From Actinomycetes bacterium (GTDB lineage Bacteria > Actinomycetota > Acidimicrobiia > Acidimicrobiales > Ilumatobacteraceae): a DNA stretch of 46,566 nucleotides. The position numbers and the translations under genes are program-made. Numbering within the stretch: position 1 is the first letter of the stretch; each line of letters opens with the position of its first letter. The DNA lies in contig JANYDH010000064.1 in NCBI GenBank assembly GCA_025359865.1, forward strand, positions 1 to 46,566, read 5' to 3'. Positions 41,110 to 46,566 of this stretch are shown one piece after another. The notes under the pieces were generated by a model, which made no database searches, was not told where the DNA came from, and was given only the letters and a program-made list of their open reading frames with translations.

Positions 41110-42396
41110 ATGACCGAAAGCGTGTTGAAAGAGCTCACCACCATGACGATGAACTGCAAGCCGATCGAGACGATCGATCAGAGGATCAATGACATCCGGA
41201 TGCGTACTGCCGAGATCGTCAACAACGACATCCTTCCGAACGAATCGCGGTTGTGGGCGGAACGTCGCGAGGACGAGTCGTGGTCGCATCGCAACGAGGT
41301 GCTCGAACTTCGTGCCCAGATCAAGGAAAAGGTCAAGCAGGCCGGCCTCTGGGCGCCACACCTGCCGGCAGACTACGGCGGGATGGGCCTCGACTTCCTG
41401 GCGCACGCGTACATGAACGAAGTGCTGGCCTATGCGATCGGAGCGTCGTCGCTGTTCGGTGTGGTCGCACCCAACTCCGGCAACCAGTCGGTGCTGGTGA
41501 AGTACGGCACCGAGGAGCAGAAGCAGAAGTGGTTGCTGCCGTTGATCGACGGCACACTCGAGTCCGGGTTCTCGATGACCGAGCCGCACAATCCGGGGTC
41601 CGATCCGCGTTCGCTCGACACCTCGGCGGTGATCGAGGGCGACGAGTTCGTGATCAACGGGCACAAGTGGTTCACCTCGAACGGCATCGACGCCGATTTC
41701 TTCATCGTCATGTGTCGTGTCGTCGAGGCCGGCGCGACCGACCTCAAGACCGGTCCGATGGTGCAGATCATCGTCCCGACGGCTACCAGGGGTGTCAACA
41801 TCGTGCGTGGAATCGGCGTCTGGGGGCGCAAGGAGAGCGACCACTGCGAGATCAAGTATGAAGATGTTCGCGTGCCTGTCGCCAACGCGCTCGGCCGCGT
41901 CGGTGACGGCCACCAGGCGGCGCAGGACCGACTCGGTGCCGGGAGGATCTACCACTGCATGAACTCCGTCGGCCAGATGTGGCGAGCGTTCGATCTGATG
42001 GTGCAGCGCGCCGCCAGTCGTGATGTGCACGGTGGCAAGTTGCAGGACAAGCAGTTCATCCAAGGGTTCATCGCCGACAGTTACATCGACATCCAGTCGG
42101 CGCGGTTGATGACCATTCACGCCGCCGAAAAGATCGATCAAGGGTTGCAGGCGGCGCGTACCGACATCTCGGCGATCAAGGTGTATGTGCCCGCCGCCTA
42201 CAGCCGTGTTGTCGATCGGGCGATCCAGGTCTGGGGAGCGGCTGGCGTTTCGAACGACCTACCGTTGGCCGGCATGTACATGGGGGCGCGCACGTTGCGG
42301 ATCGCTGATGGTCCCGACGAAGTGCACAAGATCCTCATTGCCAAGCACGTTCTCGGGCAATACGCCAAGGGTGAGGGGTGGGACTTCGGCAACTGA
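41110..42396 (+). CDS. Acyl-CoA dehydrogenase
   Basis: A FAD-dependent acyl-CoA dehydrogenase of 428 residues. The N-terminal helical domain has GLWAPHLPADYGGMGLDF; the middle beta domain has GFSMTEPHNPGSDPRSL and NGHKWFTSNG (flavin contacts); the C-terminal helical domain has QDKQFIQGFIADSYIDIQ and IQVWGAAGVSNDLPLAGMY. ADGPDEVHKILIAKHVLG near the end carries the probable catalytic glutamate in the ACAD11-like position. The ATG at 41110 has GGGGAG (41099-41104) 5 nt upstream. The similarity is to ACAD10/11-like bacterial proteins, which dehydrogenate long or hydroxylated acyl-CoAs. It probably works with the crotonase at 39217. Confidence 0.92.
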   Translation: MTESVLKELTTMTMNCKPIETIDQRINDIRMRTAEIVNNDILPNESRLWAERREDESWSHRNEVLELRAQIKEKVKQAGLWAPHLPADYGGMGLDFLAHAYMNEVLAYAIGASSLFGVVAPNSGNQSVLVKYGTEEQKQKWLLPLIDGTLESGFSMTEPHNPGSDPRSLDTSAVIEGDEFVINGHKWFTSNGIDADFFIVMCRVVEAGATDLKTGPMVQIIVPTATRGVNIVRGIGVWGRKESDHCEIKYEDVRVPVANALGRVGDGHQAAQDRLGAGRIYHCMNSVGQMWRAFDLMVQRAASRDVHGGKLQDKQFIQGFIADSYIDIQSARLMTIHAAEKIDQGLQAARTDISAIKVYVPAAYSRVVDRAIQVWGAAGVSNDLPLAGMYMGARTLRIADGPDEVHKILIAKHVLGQYAKGEGWDFGN

Positions 42397-42429
42397 TCGA
42401 CCGACTTGCATGGGCGTTCAGGATCTGGC

Positions 42430-42458
42430 TTGACTCGGCGCATACACATGCCGATAGA
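42430..42458 (+). promoter_or_regulatory. Promoter TTGACT-N17-GATAGA
   Basis: TTGACT (42430-42435) and GATAGA (42453-42458) are 17 bp apart. Transcription would start at about 42464-42466, on the GTG codon that can begin the GGDEF gene. Confidence 0.5.
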
Positions 42459-42463
42459 CGTCC

Positions 42464-44146
42464 GTGCGGATGCGGCGGCTTCTTCCTTGGTTCTTGATTC
42501 CTGGGTTGATCGTGGTGGCCGCTGCGTGCCTGATCTTGTCGCAAGCCTCGCAACGTGGACGATCGGAGGCGGTCCACCTTGCGCTCGCGAGCCAACGAGC
42601 ACAGCTGATCACTCATGCCGATCAGTTGATCTCCGCGCGCAACGCTCAGTTGCTCGAACTCGACGCGTTCGCGACGGTGCCACCGCCGTTCAAGGGGCTT
42701 CGGCACGCCGCCGCGCCATATGCGCCGAAGACCGATCGTGTCGAGGTGTTGTCCGGCCTCAAGTCTGACGAGGGTCCAGCGTCCGACGCGGCTCACGCGT
42801 TGCGTTCCGTCGATGGCGTGCCGATTGCTGTGGTCGATGCGTTGCGACCGCTCGACGAATCGGTGCGAGATCAGCTTCAGCAGGGTGCCGTACGTTTCCT
42901 CGAGCCGGGAGTGTATGCCGAAGCCCAATCGTGGGCGAACCAGCAGCGGCCGGAGGCGGAACGATTGACCAATGAGACCACCGCTGCGCTACTGGCTCTC
43001 GCTGATCGTCCGCCGTATTGGCAGACGCGTGAATTTCTTGCCTTTGCCGCTGTCCTCGCGGTCGTGTCGATCGGCGGAGGGCTCCTCGGCGTGTGGCGTG
43101 TATCCACCGCCACTCGCAAGCTGGGAGACCAAACGAGTGAGGCCAAGCGTGAGGCCGACCGCATGAGCGAACGCGCCGAGCATCTGCGCCTGCTGATCTC
43201 ACTAGGCCGTCGCCTATCGAGCGATGCCGAGCCTGGCACGGTTGCCGCGTCGCTGGTGGCCGAAACTCGACAGTTGTTGGTGCCAGATTCGGCAATTCTT
43301 GCGCTGATGCGCGAAGGCCGATTGGTTCCGGTGGCCGCTCAGGGGTCGCTCGTGCCGGCATCGGTCGCTCTCCAGGAAGGCGTCGGGGGCAGGGCTGCCG
43401 AGACCGGGGTGCCCGTTCGGATGGTCGTTCAATCAGACCCGATGTTTCCCGCCGCTACAGGGCCGTTGTCGTTGTTGGCGGTACCGCTCGTGCACGACGG
43501 CAGAGTGGCCGGCGTCTTGGTGGCAGGCTCGCCCGGCTCGCAGCCGTTCGACCAGGACGACGAGGTGGTGTTGGGACTCGTCGCAATGATGGGTGCTGGA
43601 GCCTTGCGCGTTGCCGAGCGATATGGAACGACGCTTGCCCTCGCGATGCACGACCCACTGACCGGCCTGGGCAATCGGCGCCGACTTGACCACGATCTCG
43701 GTGCGCTGTCGCCCGCATCCTCGGCCGCGCCGGCCTCATTTTTGATGATCGACATCGATCACTTCAAGATGTTCAACGATCGATTCGGGCATCCCGCCGG
43801 CGACGAACTGCTGCGCTCGGTTGGCGGCGCCATCGCCGGGGCGTTACGTCGTGCCGATGTGGCATACCGGTTCGGCGGTGAGGAGTTCAGCGTGCTCCTC
43901 CCCGACACAGAGGTCCACACGGCGACTGCGGTCGCCGAACGGGTTCGCCTGGCCGTGCGTTCAGTCGTGCCCGCCAGCGGAGGCCCACCGGTCACTGTTT
44001 CGGTCGGCGTTTCGACAGTGCAGGGGATCGTCGTGCCGGCAGAGCTGGTCGGATCGGCTGACCGGGCGCTGTTCGAGGCAAAGCGTGGTGGTCGCGATCG
44101 GGTTGTCGTCGCCGGCCTCCATGCGAAGCTGAGCGCCACCGGTTGA
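42464..44146 (+). CDS. Membrane diguanylate cyclase with periplasmic sensor and GAF domain
   Basis: A 560-residue c-di-GMP synthase. A transmembrane segment (about 8-26), an extracytoplasmic helical sensor (about 27-187, with many Glu/Gln/Arg) and a second transmembrane segment (about 192-212) are followed by a short coiled coil (EAKREADRMSERAEHLR), a GAF domain (about 240-385) and the GGDEF domain (about 395-550). The last has DPLTGLGNRRRLDHD, IDIDHFKMFNDRFGHPAGD and active-site GGEEF. The I-site RRAD lies five residues before GGEEF. Unlike the other cyclase in this window its GAF region has no cysteine cluster. Start is GTG 42464 on a likely leaderless transcript, or ATG 42470. Confidence 0.9.
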   Translation: MRMRRLLPWFLIPGLIVVAAACLILSQASQRGRSEAVHLALASQRAQLITHADQLISARNAQLLELDAFATVPPPFKGLRHAAAPYAPKTDRVEVLSGLKSDEGPASDAAHALRSVDGVPIAVVDALRPLDESVRDQLQQGAVRFLEPGVYAEAQSWANQQRPEAERLTNETTAALLALADRPPYWQTREFLAFAAVLAVVSIGGGLLGVWRVSTATRKLGDQTSEAKREADRMSERAEHLRLLISLGRRLSSDAEPGTVAASLVAETRQLLVPDSAILALMREGRLVPVAAQGSLVPASVALQEGVGGRAAETGVPVRMVVQSDPMFPAATGPLSLLAVPLVHDGRVAGVLVAGSPGSQPFDQDDEVVLGLVAMMGAGALRVAERYGTTLALAMHDPLTGLGNRRRLDHDLGALSPASSAAPASFLMIDIDHFKMFNDRFGHPAGDELLRSVGGAIAGALRRADVAYRFGGEEFSVLLPDTEVHTATAVAERVRLAVRSVVPASGGPPVTVSVGVSTVQGIVVPAELVGSADRALFEAKRGGRDRVVVAGLHAKLSATG

Positions 44147-44259
44147 GGTTCAGCGCCGCTCGCCCGCGGTGAGCCATCAGCGCGGAGTGACGCGAGTACG
44201 TGATGGCGTGCCGACATGAACCGTGCTGTGATTGCAGCGGCAAGGTCTGGAACCTCGTC

Positions 44260-44289
44260 TTGAACGTGCATCCACGGTACGGCTGTCAT
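44260..44289 (+). promoter_or_regulatory. Promoter candidate TTGAAC-N18-TGTCAT
   Basis: TTGAAC (44260-44265) and TGTCAT (44284-44289) lie 28 bp before the ATG at 44317, which has a strong ribosome site. Otherwise 44147-44316 holds only a weak inverted repeat, GCCATCA (44173) with TGATGGC (44202). Confidence 0.35.
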
Positions 44290-44316
44290 GCTGTGTAGGC
44301 GCAGCAAGGGGGAGAC

Positions 44317-44490
44317 ATGACCGACTACTCGAACAACGCAACACGTCGCGACCGACGTGAAGCAGTACTCCGTGAACACATGGAGTCCGAGAACCGCCAC
44401 GACTTGGATGCAACCATTGGGACATTCTCGCACCCCCGCTACGAACTGATGGCCGACCGTCGCCAGGTGCTGGGCGGGGAGGCATCATGA
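44317..44490 (+). CDS. Short NTF2/SnoaL-like protein, probably truncated
   Basis: A 57-residue open frame with a strong ribosome site (GGGGGAG at 44307-44313). Its core, EHMESENRHDLDATIGTFSH followed by PRYELMA, is the recognisable N-terminus of NTF2-like/SnoaL-like proteins, which are normally about 140 residues or more. After this point the sequence changes to DRRQVLGGEAS and stops, and the rest of the fold is absent. The stop overlaps the next SDR start (ATGA), so translation is coupled. Either a deletion fused a remnant to the SDR gene, or a small leader-like protein has been kept to drive SDR translation. Confidence 0.6.
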   Translation: MTDYSNNATRRDRREAVLREHMESENRHDLDATIGTFSHPRYELMADRRQVLGGEAS

Positions 44491-45317
44491 CCGAGCGTCA
44501 CGCACGCGCGCTGTCGGCCGAATCTGCAGGAGATGCCCCGGGGCGGTCGAGGCTGGATGGGCGGCGAATCCTCGTGGTCGGCGGAGGACAGCGGGTGGTT
44601 GATCCCGTCACAGACCCAGTCGGCAACGGCCGGGCGATGTCGTTGTTGTTTGCACGCGAAGGCGCACACGTGGTCGTGGCCGACCGGGATGTCCTCAGCG
44701 CAGAGCAGACCGTCGCGATGATCACCGCCGCGGGTGGTCTCGCGCACGCGATCCAGGCCGACATCTCGCGTGAAGACGACGTACAAGCAATGGTAGAGGA
44801 GGCTCGGGTCGCGCTCGGCGGATTGGACGGGCTGATGTTGAACGTCGGTATCGGCGTCGGCGACCTGAACCTGGAGGGCACCCGCGTACCCGATTGGGAC
44901 ACCACCATGGCGGTCAATCTTCGCGGACCGATGCTGTGCTGTCGCGAGGCGTTGCCAGTGCTCGACGATGGGGCGGCGGTGGTATTCGTGTCGTCGATCG
45001 CGGGGCTGCAGGCCGGATCACGACTCGTCGCCTACGACGCGTCGAAGGCTGGGCTGGCTGGCCTGATGCGCCATGTGGCGTTGGAGGGTAGCCGACGCGG
45101 CATTCGGGCCAACACGGTGGTGCCCGGCCTCGTCGACACGCCACTCGGGCGTGCCGCGAGTGGTGGCCGACCATCGCGCGATCGCACGCGGATCCCATTT
45201 GGACGGATGGCGACCGGCTGGGAGGTGGCGTACGCCGCGTTGTTCTTCATGTCCGACGAGAGCGTGTACATCACCGCTCAAACACTCGCAGTGGACAGTG
45301 GCCTGAGCGGCATCTGA
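44487..45317 (+). CDS. SDR-family oxidoreductase with atypical cofactor loop
   Basis: A 276-residue short-chain dehydrogenase. The usual TGxxxGxG motif is replaced by a longer loop, VVGGGQRVV-x6-VGNGRAMS (about 31-50). It is followed by the NAD(P) aspartate strand VVVADRD, NVGIG in place of NNAG, catalytic serine VSSIAGLQAG, YDASK and VPGLVDTPLG. The C-terminus has MSDESVYITAQTLAVDSG. About 20 extra N-terminal residues precede the Rossmann fold. The start overlaps the small NTF2-like gene by ATGA. Related SDRs with this GNG loop occur next to NTF2-like proteins in actinobacterial degradation clusters (from memory). Substrate unknown. Confidence 0.87.
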   Translation: MTERHARALSAESAGDAPGRSRLDGRRILVVGGGQRVVDPVTDPVGNGRAMSLLFAREGAHVVVADRDVLSAEQTVAMITAAGGLAHAIQADISREDDVQAMVEEARVALGGLDGLMLNVGIGVGDLNLEGTRVPDWDTTMAVNLRGPMLCCREALPVLDDGAAVVFVSSIAGLQAGSRLVAYDASKAGLAGLMRHVALEGSRRGIRANTVVPGLVDTPLGRAASGGRPSRDRTRIPFGRMATGWEVAYAALFFMSDESVYITAQTLAVDSGLSGI

Positions 45318-45397
45318 CTCTGCCTTGCGACCACAGTTGTGCTCGGTCAGTTCGGCTCTGCGCGTAGTGTGCTCAGAGGCGAAACCAGGAGGTACTC

Positions 45398-46186
45398 GTG
45401 GAACGAATTGCGTGTTCGTGGTGCCAGGTTCAAAACGAGACGAGCCGCACCAGTTGCGAAACGTGCGGTGCTCCTCTCGACGTTGCCGCGCTGGTCACCG
45501 ACTCGGGGTGGCGAGAAGCTCCCCGGTTGCGCGACATGGCCGAGTTCACATTCGGAACCTCCACCTGCCAGGTCGAGGGCGAGATCGTGCCGGTGGCCGA
45601 GGTCAACCTCGGGCAAGGCGATGCGATCTTCTTCGAGCATCACGTCCTGCTGTGGAAGGAGGAGAACGTTCCGATCACGGCGATGAACACGGCGAACAGG
45701 TCCTTCGGCGGGATGCCGTTTGTCGTGACGATCGCTCAAGGACCGGGCCGTGTTGCTGTGTCTCGCGATGCTCCCGGCGAGATGGTCGTGCTGCCGCTGC
45801 ACCCGTCGATGGAGATCGACGTGCGTGAACATGCGTTCCTGGCAGCATCGTCGTCGATCAGTTTTTCCTTCATGCGGATCAAGGGATTGGCCAATCTTCT
45901 GCATGGTGGCAATGGCATGTACATGGACCGGTTCATCACCCAAGGAGTGCCCGGGCTGCTGTTGCTGCACGGCAACGGCAACGTGTTCGAGCGGCTGCTT
46001 GCTCCCGGCGAGAAGATCTTGCTCGAGCCCGGCGCGTTCTTGTTCAAAGACTCGACGGTGCAGATGAACGCGGTGCAGCTGCCCGTCAAGGTCGGCCTCC
46101 TGCGTCGTGGCATGTACCTCGCAGAGATGGTCGGTCCGGGGCGAATCGGGATTCAATCGATGTACGTTCATCACGGGAGCGACTGA
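45398..46186 (+). CDS. AIM24-family protein with N-terminal zinc ribbon
   Basis: A 262-residue protein. A zinc ribbon (CSWCQVQNETSRTSCETCG, about 6-24) is followed by an AIM24/TIGR00266-like beta-sandwich (about 45-258), recognised by FGTSTCQVEGEIVPVAEVNL, the glycine-rich repeats and IKGLANLLHGGNGMYMDRF. The family's molecular function is not established; the human-yeast name giver affects mitochondrial inner-membrane organisation. The GTG has AGGAGG (45387-45392) 5 nt upstream. Its TGA shares a base with the next ATG (TGATG), and that gene is a paralogue. The zinc ribbon resembles those on the PP2C and FHA proteins of the PknG operon. Confidence 0.85.
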   Translation: MERIACSWCQVQNETSRTSCETCGAPLDVAALVTDSGWREAPRLRDMAEFTFGTSTCQVEGEIVPVAEVNLGQGDAIFFEHHVLLWKEENVPITAMNTANRSFGGMPFVVTIAQGPGRVAVSRDAPGEMVVLPLHPSMEIDVREHAFLAASSSISFSFMRIKGLANLLHGGNGMYMDRFITQGVPGLLLLHGNGNVFERLLAPGEKILLEPGAFLFKDSTVQMNAVQLPVKVGLLRRGMYLAEMVGPGRIGIQSMYVHHGSD

Positions 46187-46566
46187 TGTCGATGCTGCCT
46201 CCTCCCACGCTGGCCGACTTGCCTACCTCGAGTTACGCCTGCCCATATTGTCGCCTTGCCAGTGATGCAACAGCCCGGTCGTGTCCGCATTGCGGAGCGC
46301 CGATCGACATCAGAGAGCACGTCAGCCGCTCGGGCTGGGAGAGCCAGCCCGCGATCAAGGACATGGCCCGCATCCAGTTCGGCCAGAGTGTCTGCCAGGT
46401 TTCCGGCAAGTACGTACCGGCGGCTGAAGTACGCCTTGGGGCTGGTGAGGGCATTTACTTCTCGCATCACCAACTCTTATGGGCAGACACCCAGGTGACA
46501 CTCGGCAACCAGCCGTTGAAGGGCGCGTGGAACCGAAAGATGGCAGGGCTGGATGTTGTCATGATG
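46186..46566 (+). CDS. Second AIM24-like zinc-ribbon protein, cut by window end
   Basis: An open frame of 127 codons without stop runs off the window. It has a zinc ribbon (CPYCRLASDATARSCPHCG, about 19-37) and then the same order as the preceding gene: SGWESQPAIKDMARIQFG against SGWREAPRLRDMAEFTFG, VCQVSGKYVPAAEVRLGAGE against TCQVEGEIVPVAEVNLGQGD, and SHHQLLW against EHHVLLW. It is therefore a tandem paralogue, translationally coupled through TGATG. More copies may follow outside the window. Confidence 0.8.
   Translation, partial: MSMLPPPTLADLPTSSYACPYCRLASDATARSCPHCGAPIDIREHVSRSGWESQPAIKDMARIQFGQSVCQVSGKYVPAAEVRLGAGEGIYFSHHQLLWADTQVTLGNQPLKGAWNRKMAGLDVVMM

Noticed and set aside
44173-44208. 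GCCATCA/TGATGGC inverted repeat after the second GGDEF gene
   Set aside because: Seven-base stem with a 22-nt loop; could be chance.
1-46566. CRISPR array, insertion sequence, prophage or integrase
   Set aside because: No regularly spaced repeats, transposase or phage motifs were seen; the repeats present are short palindromes or simple tandem units.

Overview
This is high-GC (roughly 64%) actinobacterial chromosome. A mycothione reductase, a CarD-type regulator, a PknG-type kinase with its GlnX/GlnH partners, luciferase-like monooxygenases, acyl-CoA metabolism and frequent ATGA gene overlaps fit the class Acidimicrobiia (an Ilumatobacter-like lineage is my guess; I cannot test it). Many genes have a TANNNT box 6-9 nt before the start codon and no Shine-Dalgarno sequence, which suggests leaderless mRNAs. 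No insertion sequence, phage or CRISPR array was seen.

Layout. 1-4100: an SMP-30-like gene remnant, then rimO, pgsA, cinA and tRNA-Arg(TCT). 4150-9980: carD, a glutamine-synthetase-like ligase, a frameshifted beta-propeller lipoprotein, an SDR coupled to a PLP decarboxylase, and a VOC protein. 9990-17480: a beta-hydroxyacid dehydrogenase, a reverse-strand operon (luciferase-like monooxygenase, SDR, cytochrome P450), an exported two-domain metallophosphoesterase and a class III aminotransferase.

17590-26452 is the centrepiece: seven tightly packed genes, GlnX-like membrane sensor, GlnH-like lipoprotein, an unknown helical protein, PknG-like kinase, PP2C phosphatase, vWA protein and FHA protein. 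In mycobacteria GlnH-GlnX-PknG senses extracellular amino acids and controls glutamate metabolism through the FHA protein GarA. Here the same front end is wired in one operon to its own phosphatase, vWA and zinc-ribbon/FHA proteins. A 690-bp convergent gap full of stem-loops and dispersed repeats follows.

27142-35400: mycothione reductase, a VOC protein, a GH3 glycosidase overlapped with an amidase, a membrane GGDEF protein with a cysteine-rich GAF-like region, and an isopenicillin-N-synthase-like oxygenase. 35533-39127: a DEAD-box helicase overlapping tail-to-tail with an RlmI-like methyltransferase, then surE. 39217-42396: enoyl-CoA-hydratase-like protein, second luciferase-like monooxygenase, acyl-CoA dehydrogenase. 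42464-46566: second GGDEF protein, a 57-residue NTF2/SnoaL-like fragment coupled to an SDR, and two tandem zinc-ribbon AIM24 proteins, the second cut by the window end.
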